From the NCBI RefSeq assembly GCF_029210495.1, contig NZ_JARGDK010000012.1:20731-84730 (forward strand): a stretch of 64,000 bases of DNA. The letters are read 5' to 3'. The DNA comes from Pseudothioclava nitratireducens. GTDB lineage: Bacteria; Pseudomonadota; Alphaproteobacteria; Rhodobacterales; Rhodobacteraceae. Position 1 is the first letter of the stretch. Each line of letters starts with the position of its first letter. Of the stretch, positions 44,691 through 55,172 are shown piece after piece. Position numbers and translations under genes: made by a program. The notes under the pieces are model-generated. The model saw nothing but the letters and a program-made list of their open reading frames with translations, made no database searches and was not told the DNA's origin.

Positions 44691-46316
44691 ATGGGGTGGC
44701 TAGCTGACGAAACCGGTCTCGAGAAATGCGCGGCAAATTTCGTGCCGCTGACGCCGCTATCGCATCTCAACCGCGCGCTCGAAGTCTTCCCGGAACGCAC
44801 CGCGCTGATCTACGGCTCGATCCAGCGCAGCTATCTCGACTACCACGCCCGCATCAGCCAGCTGGCTTCGGCGCTCAAGGGGCGCGGTGTCCAGCCCGGT
44901 GACGTGGTGGCGACGATCCTGCCCAACACCGCCCCCCAGATGGAGGCGCATTTCGGCGTGCCGGCCTGCGGGGCGATCCTGAACGCAATCAACACCCGTC
45001 TCGACAGCGATACCGTCGCCTATATCTTCGAGCATGGCGGCGCCAAGGTCGTGCTCTGCGACACGGCCTTCCTGCCGCTCGCCGAGGAGGCGATCAAGAA
45101 GATGCACGCCCCCGCCCCGCAGATCATCGAGGTGGCCGATCCCGAGCACGGCTTCGCGCCGGGCGGCCATTACCTCGAATACGAAGACCTGGTCGCCGAG
45201 GGCGATCCGATGTTCCAATGGATCATGCCCGAGGATGAATGGGAGAGCATCGCGCTCAACTACACCTCCGGCACCACCGGACGCCCCAAAGGCGTGGTCT
45301 ACCACCACCGCGGTGCCTATCTTGCGACGATGGGGAACCTGATTTCGTGGCGGATGCAGCTTTATCCGGTCTATCTCACCATCGTGCCGCTGTTCCATTG
45401 CAACGCCTGGACCCATGGCTGGATGGTCCCGCTGCTCGGCGGCACGGTCGTGTGCCTGCGCGATGTCACCGCCAAGGGCGTCTATGATGCCATCGCCGAT
45501 CACGGCGTCACCCATTTCGGCGGCGCGCCGATCGTGCTAAACACGATCGTCAACGCCAAGGACAGCGACCGCCGCCCCTTCGACCATATCGTCGAGGTCT
45601 TCACCGCTGGCGCACCGCCCCCGGCCGCGACCCTCGCTGCCATCGAGCCGCTCGGCTTCAACGTGACCCAGGTCTATGGCCTGACCGAGGTCTACGGCCC
45701 GGCGACCGAATGCACCTGGAAGCCCGCATGGGACGGGATCACGGGTCCCGAGCGCGCGGACCTCAAGGCCCGGACAGGCGTGCTAATGCCGATGATGGAA
45801 AGCATCACCGTCCACGATCACGGCAAGGAAGTCGCCCGCGACGCCCAGCATCTTGGCGAGATCGTGATGCGCGGCAACGCAACGATGAAGGGCTATTACA
45901 AGAACCCCGAAGCCACCCGCGAGGCCTTCGAGGGCGGCTATTTCCACTCTGGCGATATCGCCTTCATGCATCCCGATGGCTACATCAAGATCACCGACCG
46001 GGCGAAGGACATCATCATCTCGGGCGGCGAGAACGTCTCCTCGGTCGAGGTCGAAGGCGTGATTGCCGCGCACCCCGCCGTGTCTCTCGCCTCCGTCGTG
46101 GCCAAGCCCGATGAGAAATGGGGCGAGGTCCCCTGCGCCTTCGTCGAACTCAAGGACGGCGCCGAGGCCAGCGAGGAGGAGATCATCAAGTTCTGTCGCG
46201 AACGGCTCGCAGGCTTCAAGACGCCCAAGCGTGTGGTGTTCACCGACCTGCCCAAGACCTCGACCGGCAAGATCCAGAAATTCGAACTGCGCGCCGTGGC
46301 CAAGCTGCTGGACTGA
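44691..46316 (+). CDS. Acyl-CoA synthetase (AMP-forming)
   Basis: A 541-residue adenylate-forming ligase activating a carboxylic acid to its CoA ester. Motifs: NYTSGTTGRPKGVVYHHRGAY (ATP loop), YGLTEVYGPATECTW (A5-like), YFHSGDIAFMHPDGYIKITDRAKDIIISGGENVSSVEVEG, and the C-terminal catalytic Lys in KTSTGKIQKFELR. The architecture matches medium/branched-chain or methylthio-acid ligases (DmdB-like); the substrate is not determinable. The ATG at 44691 follows GGAGGCTCCG. Likely part of the same acyl catabolic program as the 36138 dehydrogenase. Confidence 0.92.
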   Translation: MGWLADETGLEKCAANFVPLTPLSHLNRALEVFPERTALIYGSIQRSYLDYHARISQLASALKGRGVQPGDVVATILPNTAPQMEAHFGVPACGAILNAINTRLDSDTVAYIFEHGGAKVVLCDTAFLPLAEEAIKKMHAPAPQIIEVADPEHGFAPGGHYLEYEDLVAEGDPMFQWIMPEDEWESIALNYTSGTTGRPKGVVYHHRGAYLATMGNLISWRMQLYPVYLTIVPLFHCNAWTHGWMVPLLGGTVVCLRDVTAKGVYDAIADHGVTHFGGAPIVLNTIVNAKDSDRRPFDHIVEVFTAGAPPPAATLAAIEPLGFNVTQVYGLTEVYGPATECTWKPAWDGITGPERADLKARTGVLMPMMESITVHDHGKEVARDAQHLGEIVMRGNATMKGYYKNPEATREAFEGGYFHSGDIAFMHPDGYIKITDRAKDIIISGGENVSSVEVEGVIAAHPAVSLASVVAKPDEKWGEVPCAFVELKDGAEASEEEIIKFCRERLAGFKTPKRVVFTDLPKTSTGKIQKFELRAVAKLLD

Positions 46317-46320
46317 TCTT

Positions 46321-46370
46321 CATGAAACCCGAAATACTCTCGGGGGGCCGGGGGCAGACAGCCCCCGGCC
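46321..46370. repeat. Gene-end repeat (CATGAAACCCGAAATACTC type) with hairpin
   Basis: CATGAAACCCGAAATACTC (46321-46339) matches the blocks at 22568 and 27331. It is followed by a perfect hairpin, GGCCGGGGGC (46346-46355) with GCCCCCGGCC (46361-46370), just past the acyl-CoA synthetase stop. Confidence 0.65.
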
Positions 46371-46451
46371 CTAGCAGGCGCGCTCACAGATTGACCCGGG
46401 GGGCAGATCGTCTATCCTGACCCCAAGCAATAAGAGCAGCCAAAGGTCCGA

Positions 46452-47468
46452 ATGACCGCCCTAAGCGAATATGAACGGCTCGAAGCCCCGGCGATCTGGC
46501 GCGAGTCCCCCGACGCGCAGCGTCAGGAGGTTATCGTCGCGTTTGGCGATGCCACGCTGGTGATTTCGGACGACCGCTCCGCCAAGGCGCTCGCACATTG
46601 GTCGCTCCCGGCCATGATCCGACGCAATCCGGGCAAGCGCCCGGCGGTTTATACCCCCTCGACAGAACCGGGCGAGGAGCTTGAGATCGAGGACGAAACG
46701 ATGATCGCCGCGATCGAGAAGGTGCACGCCCTGATCGACGCACGTCGCCCGCACCCGGGCCGATTACGCGCGATTCTGACCGGGGCGGCTGTGATCCTCG
46801 GGCTTGGTGCGGCCGTGTTCTGGCTGCCCGGCGCGCTGATCGACCACGCGGCGCGGGTCGCGCCCCCGCCCAAGCGGGTAGAGATCGGACAACGCGTGCT
46901 GGCGGAACTGACCACCCTCACCGGGTCGCCGTGCCGCTCAAGCGCAGGGGATGCGGCGCTCAAAGCACTGGCCACACGCCTGCAAGGCCCGGCGCAGATC
47001 GTCGTATTGCCAGATGCGCTCAAGGGCGCGCGCCGCTTGCCCGGACGGATCGCCGTCATCGGGCAGGACGCCATCGACGGCCCCGACACGCCCGAAATCG
47101 CGGCAGGTCACATCATCGCCGCCGAACTCGACAGTCTCGGGCGCGATCCCCTGCGCGATTTGCTGCGCTGGACCGGGCCGGTCGCCGCCTTCAAACTGCT
47201 CACGACCGGCAACCTGCCTGAGGATGCTCTGAAAGGATATGGTCAGAAACTCCTGACCGACGCGGTGCCCCGCCCCGAGGACGAGCCGCTGCTCGAAGCC
47301 TTCGCGCGCGTGGGCGTGTCCTCGACACCCTATGCCTTCGCGCTCGACCCCTCCGGGGAGAGCGTGCTCGGCCTGATCGAAGCCGACCCGTTCAAAGGCA
47401 GCCCCGCGCCGCAGCCCGTGCTGGAAGACGCCCAATGGATCGCGCTTCAGGCGATCTGCACCGACTGA
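46452..47468 (+). CDS. Membrane protein of unrecognised family, possible peptidase relic
   Basis: A 338-residue protein with a soluble N-terminal ~100 residues, one membrane helix (LRAILTGAAVILGLGAAVFWLPGALI, about 103-128) and a C-terminal domain containing GRIAVIGQDAIDGPDTPEIAAGHIIAAELDSLGRDPLRDLLRWTGPVAAFKLLTTGNLPE. That arrangement recalls M48-type metallopeptidases where HExxH would be, but here it is AGHIIAAELDS, so the zinc site is absent. Conserved-looking codon use supports a real gene. No activity can be claimed. Confidence 0.65.
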   Translation: MTALSEYERLEAPAIWRESPDAQRQEVIVAFGDATLVISDDRSAKALAHWSLPAMIRRNPGKRPAVYTPSTEPGEELEIEDETMIAAIEKVHALIDARRPHPGRLRAILTGAAVILGLGAAVFWLPGALIDHAARVAPPPKRVEIGQRVLAELTTLTGSPCRSSAGDAALKALATRLQGPAQIVVLPDALKGARRLPGRIAVIGQDAIDGPDTPEIAAGHIIAAELDSLGRDPLRDLLRWTGPVAAFKLLTTGNLPEDALKGYGQKLLTDAVPRPEDEPLLEAFARVGVSSTPYAFALDPSGESVLGLIEADPFKGSPAPQPVLEDAQWIALQAICTD

Positions 47469-47478
47469 TCGAATAAAA

Positions 47479-47500
47479 ACGGCGGCCCGGGAGCCGCCGT
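47479..47500. terminator. Bidirectional terminator
   Basis: ACGGCGGC (47479-47486) and GCCGCCGT (47493-47500) form an 8-base stem flanked by A-runs upstream and T-rich bases downstream. It lies between convergent genes ending at 47468 and 47525. Confidence 0.75.
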
Positions 47501-47524
47501 ATCTATTTGTCGAAACTCTGACGT

Positions 47525-49018
47525 TCAGCGCGCAAACGCATCCCCGAAGCCCGCAGACCGCGCCGCGCCCAGCGCACGCCCCAGATCGGCACCCGAGGTA
47601 AAGGGCCCGGCCAGAACGATTTGCAGCGTCCGCCCCCCTTTGGTCAGGCGAGACGTTGCCACCGGCAGGCCCATCGCCCGCAACCGCGACTTGACCCCCT
47701 CTGCATTGGCGGGGTCGCCGAACGTGCCAACCTGCACATAGCGCGCACCACTGGCCGCCTTGGGCGCGGCACCCGGGAGGGATTTGCTCGACAGACGCGC
47801 CTGCGGCTGCACCGGGGCCGGGGCGACCAAGATCCGCTTGCGCGCCGGGGTCTTGGCCGTCACCAGCTTGGCTGGCACTTCATTGGTCCATAGCTGCCCC
47901 ATCTCGTAGTCCCCTTGAAGCGTGCGTGGCCCGCGATAGGGGTTGAGACGTCCATCCTCGAAGGCTGGCTTGTAGCCACCGGCGGGCGGCTTGGTGGCGA
48001 CCACGGCGGCGGAGGGCGCGAACGAGCTGGGCGCCATGGCCTGCCCTTGCGGCACGCAGCCCATGGCCGTCCCGTCATAGCGATCGGTATAGGGCGACTG
48101 ATAGGCACAGTTCGCAGCCGCATGCGCCGCCGCGCGTTGTGCCGCGGCCTGCGCGGAATTGCGTTGCACCGGGTAAGCCGCGACCTGTTGGGTCGGGGCC
48201 ACATAGCCGGGTTTGGCATAAGGCGAGACATAGCCGCTGAGCGTTGTCCCGGCCACAGGCGGGGCCGCGACACGGGCCGGGGCCTGCGGGCGGGCCGGCT
48301 GCGGCGGCGTCATCATCCGGCTGGCAATGGTCGGCATCGGCGCCCCAACCTGGCGCTCTTCGGCAGGCTTGGAAAAGCTCGTGCCGTAAACCCGCTCGGC
48401 ACGCGGAGCGGGTTCAGCCGTGCGCGAGACGACAGGGGCAGGCGCCGCGGCAACACGCGGAGCCGCAGGCTTGGCCGCTTGCGGCGTCGGGGAGAACACA
48501 CTTGGCGCGGTCGCGCGCGCTGCCTTGGGCTGCGCAGGCGCGACGCGCGAGATCGAGGGCGCTCGAGCAGGCGCGACGGGTGATGCTGCGGGCGTCTCGG
48601 GCACAGAGGCCGAGAAGCTGGTCGGAGCCGGCGTCTCTGCCGGACGCGATGCGGGCACGGCCGGAGCCGCCAACACAGGCGCGGCGACCCGTGTCGGGAC
48701 CGGAGCCGATGCGGGGGCCGGCTCGGCGACCGGCGCGCTGCGCGCCACATCAAGCGTCGGCGCGCGGCTGCCAAATGTCGGCTTGTAGCCGCACAGGTGC
48801 TGACGGTCGCGGCTTACGCGCGGGACCCAGCGCACCGCATCCCCAAAGCCCGCCCGCACGAACACGCAGCCAGCGCTATCGACGAACTGGCGGCCTTTGT
48901 AGCTGGGTGGCGGGAGATCGGCCGGACCGTTCACATCCATCGTCGAGCGCGCCAAAGCGGTCCCGCCCAGCATCATCGCCAAGATTGCACCCGCTGAAAC
49001 CAAGCCACCCAAACGCAT
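47525..49018 (-). CDS. SPOR-domain envelope protein with long Ala/Pro-rich linker
   Basis: A 497-residue exported protein. Signal MRLGGLVSAGAILAMMLGGTALA is followed by a short conserved block with CVFVRAGFGDAVRWVPRVSRDRQHLCGYKPTF (two cysteines), a low-complexity linker of ~280 residues rich in Ala, Pro, Ser and Val, and a C-terminal SPOR domain (ARYVQVGTFGDPANAEGVKSRLRAMGLPVATS...). SPOR domains bind denuded septal peptidoglycan, so a role at the division site is likely. The ATG at 49018 follows GGGGGCGGAC. Confidence 0.85.
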   Translation of the reverse strand: MRLGGLVSAGAILAMMLGGTALARSTMDVNGPADLPPPSYKGRQFVDSAGCVFVRAGFGDAVRWVPRVSRDRQHLCGYKPTFGSRAPTLDVARSAPVAEPAPASAPVPTRVAAPVLAAPAVPASRPAETPAPTSFSASVPETPAASPVAPARAPSISRVAPAQPKAARATAPSVFSPTPQAAKPAAPRVAAAPAPVVSRTAEPAPRAERVYGTSFSKPAEERQVGAPMPTIASRMMTPPQPARPQAPARVAAPPVAGTTLSGYVSPYAKPGYVAPTQQVAAYPVQRNSAQAAAQRAAAHAAANCAYQSPYTDRYDGTAMGCVPQGQAMAPSSFAPSAAVVATKPPAGGYKPAFEDGRLNPYRGPRTLQGDYEMGQLWTNEVPAKLVTAKTPARKRILVAPAPVQPQARLSSKSLPGAAPKAASGARYVQVGTFGDPANAEGVKSRLRAMGLPVATSRLTKGGRTLQIVLAGPFTSGADLGRALGAARSAGFGDAFAR

Positions 49019-49083
49019 GTCCGCCCCCACATATTGCAGGGTGAAAATGCCGGAATCCGGGCATCAAGTAAAGGATAAACGGC

Positions 49084-49716
49084 CTATTTAGTGCCGAACA
49101 TGCGATCACCCGCATCCCCTAGGCCGGGAACAATATATCCATGGTCGTTGAGACATTCGTCCACAGATGCTGTGACGATCGGCACATCGGGATGGGCTTC
49201 CTGCATGCGCTTCACGCCCTCGGGCGCCGCCAGCAGGCACAGAAAACGGATCTTGCGCGCGCCCTTGGCCTTGAGCAGGTCGATGGCCGCCACCGAAGAA
49301 TTTCCCGTTGCCAGCATCGGATCGACGACAATGGTCATGCGGTCCTCAAGCTCGGAGGGCACCTTGCAGTAATACTCGACCGGTTGCAGCGTTTCGGGAT
49401 CGCGATAGAGCCCGACAAATCCGACCCGCGCCGCGGGGATCAGTTCAAGGATACCGTCGAGCAGCCCATTCCCGGCCCGCAGGATCGAGATCAGCGCCAG
49501 CTTCTTACCCTCAAGGATCGGCGCATCCATCTCGCAAAGCGGCGTTTCGATCCGCTTCCGGGTCATCTCCAATTCGCGCGTCACCTCATAGCCCAGCAGC
49601 AGACTGATCTCGCGCAGAAGCTGGCGAAAGCTTGCAGTGGACGTGTCTTTCTCGCGCATCAACGTCAGCTTGTGTTGCACGAGAGGGTGATCGACGATGG
49701 TCAGATGCTTGGTCAT
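49084..49716 (-). CDS. upp: Uracil phosphoribosyltransferase
   Basis: A 210-residue UPRTase (uracil + PRPP to UMP). PRPP-binding [20 protein letters not shown] and the C-terminal [17 protein letters not shown] (uracil-binding) are complete. The ATG at 49716 gives [17 protein letters not shown], the canonical start; a longer frame overlaps deoB. Last gene of cdd-deoA-deoB-upp, 26 bases after the deoB stop. Confidence 0.97.
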   Translation of the reverse strand: MTKHLTIVDHPLVQHKLTLMREKDTSTASFRQLLREISLLLGYEVTRELEMTRKRIETPLCEMDAPILEGKKLALISILRAGNGLLDGILELIPAARVGFVGLYRDPETLQPVEYYCKVPSELEDRMTIVVDPMLATGNSSVAAIDLLKAKGARKIRFLCLLAAPEGVKRMQEAHPDVPIVTASVDECLNDHGYIVPGLGDAGDRMFGTK

Positions 49717-49742
49717 GTCCGTTCCAGTCCGCTTGTCTTGTG

Positions 49743-50960
49743 TCATAGAAATGTGCGCCCCGGCCCCTCGGACCGCAGCCCAAGATGCGCGGCCACCGAA
49801 GCCGCGACATCGCTGAACCCCACCTGCCCCAAACCGCGCGCACCCGATCCGGGCGCATAGCAGAGCACCGGCACCCGCTCTCGGGTGTGGTCCGTGCCGG
49901 TCCAGCTTGGGTCATTGCCGTGATCGGCGGTGAAGATCGCCAGATCGCCCGGCCCGAGCCGCGACAGGAACCGCCCCGCCGCAAGATCGAACCATTCGAG
50001 CGCCCGCGCATAGCCAGAGATATCGCGGCGGTGGCCATAGAGGCTATCGAACTCGACGAAATTGGCGAAGGTGAGCGAGCCGTCCTCGGCCTCCTCGCCC
50101 AGCCGGACGAGATGCTCCATCAGATCGCGGTCGCCCTTGCCCTTGTGCAGATGGGTCACGCCGCGATGGCTGAAGATGTCGCCGATCTTTCCGATCGCAT
50201 GGGTCACGCGCCCCGCGGACACAGCCCAATCAAGAAGCGTTGGCGCGGGTGGCGCAATGGCGAAATCGCGGCGGTTAGGCGTGCGCGTGAACGCGCCCGG
50301 CTGCCCGATGAAGGGGCGCGCGATAACCCGCCCCACCTTCATCGCATGCAACCGGGGTGCAACCTCGCGGCACAGCGTCAAGAGCCGCTCAAGGCCGAAG
50401 GTTTCCTCATGCGCGGCGATCTGAAACACGCTGTCGGCGGAGGTATAGCAAATCGGCCATCCGGTCCTCATATGCTCCTCTCCCAGCCGCTCGATGATGG
50501 CGGTGCCGGGCGCGTGGCAATTGCCCAATATCCCCTCGGTGCCCGCCGCGCGCGCCACCTCGGCGACGAGATCGGGCGGGAAACTGCCGGTCTTTTCGGT
50601 GAAGTAATGCCAGTCCCAAGGCACCGGCACCCCGGCAAGCTCCCAATGCCCCGAGGGAGTGTCCTTGCCTTTCGAAATCTCGGTCGCAGCCCCCCAAAGC
50701 CCGCGCGGCACCGCACCAAGCCCGGGCGGGCGCAGACCAGAGGCCAGCCGCACCGCTTCGCCCAGACCCAGCGCATCGAGATTGGGCACCCGGAGCATCC
50801 CCGAGCGGCCATCCTCGGCCCGGCCTGCGACGCAGGCTTCAGCGATATGGCCGACCGTGTTCGCGCCCGTGTCCGGCACGCCATCGTTAAAGAACCGATC
50901 CGCATCCGGCGCGCCGCCAATGCCGACACTGTCCATCACGATCAGAAAGGCACGGGTCAT
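49743..50960 (-). CDS. deoB: Phosphopentomutase
   Basis: A 405-residue alkaline-phosphatase-superfamily enzyme interconverting (deoxy)ribose 1- and 5-phosphate. N-terminal [23 protein letters not shown] with the metal Asp and [11 protein letters not shown] (catalytic Thr) are present; [24 protein letters not shown] carries further metal ligands. Length normal. Its start overlaps the deoA stop by four bases. Confidence 0.96.
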   Translation of the reverse strand: MTRAFLIVMDSVGIGGAPDADRFFNDGVPDTGANTVGHIAEACVAGRAEDGRSGMLRVPNLDALGLGEAVRLASGLRPPGLGAVPRGLWGAATEISKGKDTPSGHWELAGVPVPWDWHYFTEKTGSFPPDLVAEVARAAGTEGILGNCHAPGTAIIERLGEEHMRTGWPICYTSADSVFQIAAHEETFGLERLLTLCREVAPRLHAMKVGRVIARPFIGQPGAFTRTPNRRDFAIAPPAPTLLDWAVSAGRVTHAIGKIGDIFSHRGVTHLHKGKGDRDLMEHLVRLGEEAEDGSLTFANFVEFDSLYGHRRDISGYARALEWFDLAAGRFLSRLGPGDLAIFTADHGNDPSWTGTDHTRERVPVLCYAPGSGARGLGQVGFSDVAASVAAHLGLRSEGPGRTFL

Positions 50961-52267
50961 GGGCCGATCCTTTCATGGATCAGGTCAGGTTCTTCGGGCT
51001 GCACCTCGGACATGGCATAGGCCGCCAGAACCGCCGCCTGGGCCGCGTCCGCCGCCGCGTCGCTGCTGGCATGGATGATCGCCAGAGGCTCGCCCCGGCT
51101 GCGTGGCTCACCGATCTCGGCCAGCGCCGAGAGGCCCACCGAAGGATTGACCTTGTCGGAGCCGACCAGCCGCCCGCCACCCAGATGCACCACCGCCTCG
51201 CCCAGCGCGCGCGCATTGACGGACGAGACGAACCCGTCGCCCGGCGCAGGCACCAGCCGCACCACCGGGGCCGAGGGCAGCCGGTCGGGATAGCGCTCGA
51301 CGAAATCGAGCGGCCCACCCAGTGCCGCGACCATTTTGCCGAATATCTCGGCCGCGCGCCCCGTCTCGATCGCGTCGTCGATCTTCTCGGCCCCGGCCTC
51401 GGCATCCTCCACGAGTCCGGCCAGCATCAGCGCCTCGCCCCCCAAGGCCGCCGTCACGTCCCAAAGCGCCTCGTTCATGCCCGCGCCGGTGAGGATCTCC
51501 ATCACCTCCATCACCTCAAGCGCATTGCCCGCCGTGTGGCCAAGGCTCTGGTTCATATCGGTGATCAGCGCCGAGGTTTTGCAGCCCGCATCATTCGCCG
51601 TCTTCACCAAGGAATGAGCGAGCGCCTGAGCATCCTCGGGCGTGGCCATGAAGGCCCCGGTGCCGACTTTGACGTCAAGCACCAAGCCCTCCAGCCCGGC
51701 GGCGAGTTTCTTGGACAGGATCGACGCGGTGATGAGGTCGATGCTCTCCACCGTCCCGGAAATATCGCGAATGCCATAGAGGCGCCGGTCGGCAGGCGCG
51801 ATCTCATCCGTGGCGCCGACAATGGCGCAACCGACCTCGGCCACGACCTTGCGCAGTGCCTCGGTGCCCGGCAGCGCGCGATAGCCCGGGATCGCCTCCA
51901 TCTTGTCGAGCGTGCCACCCGTATGTCCCAGCCCGCGCCCCGAGATCATCGGCACATAGACCCCACAGGCCGCCAGCGCCGGGGCCAGCAACAGCGACAC
52001 GCTATCCCCCACGCCGCCGGTCGAATGCTTGTCGATGACAGGTCCCGGCAGGTCCCATTTCATCACCAGCCCACTGTCGCGCATCGCTTCGGTCAGCGCG
52101 ACGCGGCCCGCTTCTCCAATACCGTTGAGCAAAACCGCCATCGCAAAAGCGCCCGCCTGCGCGTCGGATACCGACCCATCCGCAAGCCCCCGCGCAAACC
52201 ACGCGGCCGCCTCGGGCGGCAACCCGCGCCGGTCGCGCACGCCCGCGATGATCGAGCGGGCATCCAT
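50957..52267 (-). CDS. deoA: Thymidine phosphorylase
   Basis: A 436-residue nucleoside phosphorylase releasing thymine (or uracil) and deoxyribose 1-phosphate. The signature KHSTGGVGDSVSLLLAPALAACG is intact, with the glycine-rich MISGRGLGHTGGTLDKMEAIPG following and the C-terminal pyrimidine phosphorylase domain present. It shares one base with the cdd stop (TGATG) and overlaps deoB by four. Confidence 0.96.
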   Translation of the reverse strand: MDARSIIAGVRDRRGLPPEAAAWFARGLADGSVSDAQAGAFAMAVLLNGIGEAGRVALTEAMRDSGLVMKWDLPGPVIDKHSTGGVGDSVSLLLAPALAACGVYVPMISGRGLGHTGGTLDKMEAIPGYRALPGTEALRKVVAEVGCAIVGATDEIAPADRRLYGIRDISGTVESIDLITASILSKKLAAGLEGLVLDVKVGTGAFMATPEDAQALAHSLVKTANDAGCKTSALITDMNQSLGHTAGNALEVMEVMEILTGAGMNEALWDVTAALGGEALMLAGLVEDAEAGAEKIDDAIETGRAAEIFGKMVAALGGPLDFVERYPDRLPSAPVVRLVPAPGDGFVSSVNARALGEAVVHLGGGRLVGSDKVNPSVGLSALAEIGEPRSRGEPLAIIHASSDAAADAAQAAVLAAYAMSEVQPEEPDLIHERIGP

Positions 52268-52659
52268 CAGCAGTTGTCCATGTGCGAAATGTCGAACCGT
52301 CCAGGGAGCAATTCCCCAACGGTCGTATCGAGCCGTTCACCGCCCGTGGTCGCCAGCGTCACCGGCACCTCGCCCCGCCCGAACTCGGCCAGCTTTTGCC
52401 GGCATCCTCCGCAAGGCGGCACCGGCGTGGGGCTGTCCGCGATGACGGCGACCTCAATCAGCTCGGTCTCGCCCGCCGCAACCATCGCCGCAATCGCGCC
52501 CGCTTCGGCGCAGGTGCCCTCGGGATAGGCCACGTTTTCGACATTCACGCCGCGATAGATCACCCCGGACTTGCCCCGGATCGCGGCCCCCACCTTGAAC
52601 TTCGAATAGGGAGCATAGGCGTTTTCGCGCACTTCGCGCGCGGCTTGCAAAAGCGACAT
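52267..52659 (-). CDS. cdd: Cytidine deaminase
   Basis: A 130-residue zinc deaminase converting (deoxy)cytidine to (deoxy)uridine. The catalytic pattern appears as GTCAEAGAI (zinc Cys and catalytic Glu) and PPCGGCRQKLAEF (two zinc Cys). Normal length for the tetrameric class. The ATG at 52659 follows GGAGGGCCCAG. First gene of the salvage operon, divergent from maeB. Confidence 0.95.
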   Translation of the reverse strand: MSLLQAAREVRENAYAPYSKFKVGAAIRGKSGVIYRGVNVENVAYPEGTCAEAGAIAAMVAAGETELIEVAVIADSPTPVPPCGGCRQKLAEFGRGEVPVTLATTGGERLDTTVGELLPGRFDISHMDNC

Positions 52660-52827
52660 CTGGGCCCTCCACGGACTGGCTGGCGGATTTGTCCGCCCGG
52701 TTCAATTTCCGATCCTGCGCCGGGTCGCGCCCCGATGCAAGCACGGCGCAAGGGCAAGCGGCGCACAAGTTTCGGCAGAGTTTCGCCGTGATAGCGCAAC
52801 CGACACCTTTTAATGCTCGGGAATTTA

Positions 52828-52841
52828 GTTTAACGCTAAAC
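52828..52841. promoter_or_regulatory. Palindrome upstream of maeB
   Basis: GTTTA-ACGC-TAAAC is a dyad with perfect 5-base arms, 20 bases before the maeB start and just before its GGGAGG ribosome-binding site. The position fits a repressor site near +1. Confidence 0.4.
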
Positions 52842-52860
52842 CAGTTTTCGGGAGGCGACC

Positions 52861-55137
52861 ATGGACGACGTCAGACAGGACAGCGCACGGCAGGCGGCAC
52901 TTGATTATCACGAGTTCCCAAAGCCGGGAAAACTCGAGATCCGGGCAACGAAGCCCCTTGCGAATGGCCGCGACCTGAGTCGCGCCTATTCGCCGGGCGT
53001 GGCCGAAGCCTGTCTCGAGATCAAGGCCGACCCCTCGACCGCCGCCCGCTACACCGCGCGCGGCAACCTTGTCGCAGTGGTCTCGAACGGCACGGCGGTG
53101 CTGGGCCTTGGCAATATCGGGGCGCTGGCCTCGAAGCCGGTGATGGAGGGCAAGGCGGTGCTCTTCAAGAAATTCGCCAATATCGACTGCTTCGACCTCG
53201 AAATCTCGGAAACCGATCCCGAGAAACTGGCCGAGATCGTCTGCGCGATGGAGCCTTCTTTCGGCGCAATCAACCTCGAAGACATCAAGGCTCCGGACTG
53301 CTTTATCGTCGAGAAAATCTGCCGCGAGCGGATGAACATTCCGGTCTTCCATGATGACCAACACGGCACCGCCATCGTGGTCGGCGCCGCCGCCACCAAC
53401 GCGCTGCACATCACCGGCAAGCGTTTCGACGAGATCAAGATCGTCTCCACCGGGGGCGGCGCAGCGGGGATCGCCTGCCTCAACATGCTGCTCAAGCTCG
53501 GCGTGAAGCGCGAGAATGTCTGGCTCTGCGACATTCACGGCCTCGTCTATGAGGGCCGCAGCGAGGACATGAACCCGCAAAAGGCGGCCTATGCGCAAAA
53601 GACCGATCTGCGGACGCTCGACGAGGTGATCGAGGGCGCGGATATGTTCCTCGGCCTGTCGGGACCGGGCGTGCTCAAGCCCGAGATGGTCGCCCGGATG
53701 ACCAAACAACCGATCGTGTTCGCGCTGGCCAACCCGACGCCCGAGATTCTGCCCGATCAGGTGCGCGAGGTGGCGCCCGACGCAATCATCGCAACCGGGC
53801 GTTCGGATTTCCCGAACCAGGTGAACAACGTGCTCTGTTTCCCGTTCATCTTCCGGGGCGCGCTGGATGTCGGCGCGACGACGATCAATGACGAGATGCA
53901 GATCGCCTGCATCGAAGGGATCGCTGCGCTGGCCCGCGCCACCACCTCTGCCGAGGCCGCCGCGGCTTATCGCGGCGAGAAGATGACCTTCGGCGCGGAT
54001 TACCTGATCCCGAAACCCTTCGATCCCCGGCTGATCGGCGTGGTCTCGTCGGCCGTGGCCAAGGCGGCGATGGAGACCGGCGTCGCCACCCGCGAAATCG
54101 ACGACCTCGGCGCCTATAAACGCAAACTGGACGGCTCGGTCTTCAAATCGGCGCTCCTCATGCGCCCTGTCTTCGAGGCCGCCGCGACCGCAACCCGCCG
54201 CATCGTCTTTGCCGAGGGCGAGGATGAGCGCGTCCTGCGCGCTGCCAATGCGATGATCGAGGAAACCACCGACACACCGATCCTGATCGGTCGCCCCGAG
54301 GTGATCGAGCAGCGCTGCGAGCGGGCGGGCCTGCCGCTGCGGCTCTCTGATCTCGAAGTGGTCAACCCCAATGACGACCCGCGTTACCGCGACTATTGGG
54401 GCACCTATCACAGCCTGATGGCGCGGCGCGGCGTGACGCCCGACCTCGCCCGCGCGATCATGCGGACAAACACCACAGCCATCGCCGCAATCATGGTCCA
54501 TCGGGAAGAAGCCGACAGCCTGATCTGCGGCACTTTCGGACAGTATCTGTGGCACCTCAACTATGTGCGACAGGTGCTTGCGCGCGGCGGGCTTTCCCCG
54601 GTGGGGGCGCTGTCGCTGATGATCCTTGAAGACGGGCCGCTCTTCATCGCGGACACGCATGTGAACCACGAGCCAAGCCCCGAGCAGATCATGCACACCG
54701 CGATCGGGGCCGCGCGCCATGTGCGCCGCTTTGGATTGCAGCCCAAGGTCGCGCTGTGTTCGCACAGCCAGTTCGGCAATCTCGACACCGATTCCGGGCG
54801 ACGCATGCGAGCGGCGCTGGAACTGCTCGACGCACGTCAGCCCGACTTTGCCTATGAGGGCGAGATGCATATCGACGCGGCGCTGGACCCGGGCATCCGC
54901 AGCCGGCTCATGCCGAATTCGCGCCTCGACACAGCGGCGAACGTGCTGGTCTTTGCCAATACCGACGCGGCTTCGGGGGTGCGCAACATCCTCAAGGCCA
55001 AGGCGGGTGGGCTTGAGGTCGGGCCGATCCTGATGGGCATGGGGAACCGCGCGCATATCGTGACGCCCTCGATCACCGCGCGCGGGCTGTTGAACATGTC
55101 GGCCATCGCAGGAACCCCGGTCGCGCATTACGGCTAA
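52861..55137 (+). CDS. maeB: NADP-dependent malic enzyme with phosphotransacetylase-like domain
   Basis: A 758-residue two-domain protein. The N-terminal malic enzyme (1-~430) has [46 protein letters not shown] and [19 protein letters not shown] (NADP fold). The C-terminal ~320 residues are phosphate-acetyltransferase-like ([47 protein letters not shown]). In known MaeB proteins this half is regulatory and binds acetyl-CoA. Reaction: malate to pyruvate + CO2 with NADPH. It neighbours prpE, linking C4 and propionate/acetate metabolism. Confidence 0.95.
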   Translation: MDDVRQDSARQAALDYHEFPKPGKLEIRATKPLANGRDLSRAYSPGVAEACLEIKADPSTAARYTARGNLVAVVSNGTAVLGLGNIGALASKPVMEGKAVLFKKFANIDCFDLEISETDPEKLAEIVCAMEPSFGAINLEDIKAPDCFIVEKICRERMNIPVFHDDQHGTAIVVGAAATNALHITGKRFDEIKIVSTGGGAAGIACLNMLLKLGVKRENVWLCDIHGLVYEGRSEDMNPQKAAYAQKTDLRTLDEVIEGADMFLGLSGPGVLKPEMVARMTKQPIVFALANPTPEILPDQVREVAPDAIIATGRSDFPNQVNNVLCFPFIFRGALDVGATTINDEMQIACIEGIAALARATTSAEAAAAYRGEKMTFGADYLIPKPFDPRLIGVVSSAVAKAAMETGVATREIDDLGAYKRKLDGSVFKSALLMRPVFEAAATATRRIVFAEGEDERVLRAANAMIEETTDTPILIGRPEVIEQRCERAGLPLRLSDLEVVNPNDDPRYRDYWGTYHSLMARRGVTPDLARAIMRTNTTAIAAIMVHREEADSLICGTFGQYLWHLNYVRQVLARGGLSPVGALSLMILEDGPLFIADTHVNHEPSPEQIMHTAIGAARHVRRFGLQPKVALCSHSQFGNLDTDSGRRMRAALELLDARQPDFAYEGEMHIDAALDPGIRSRLMPNSRLDTAANVLVFANTDAASGVRNILKAKAGGLEVGPILMGMGNRAHIVTPSITARGLLNMSAIAGTPVAHYG

Positions 55138-55172
55138 CCCCGTCGCGCGCCAGTGCGGCGCGCGACCATAAG

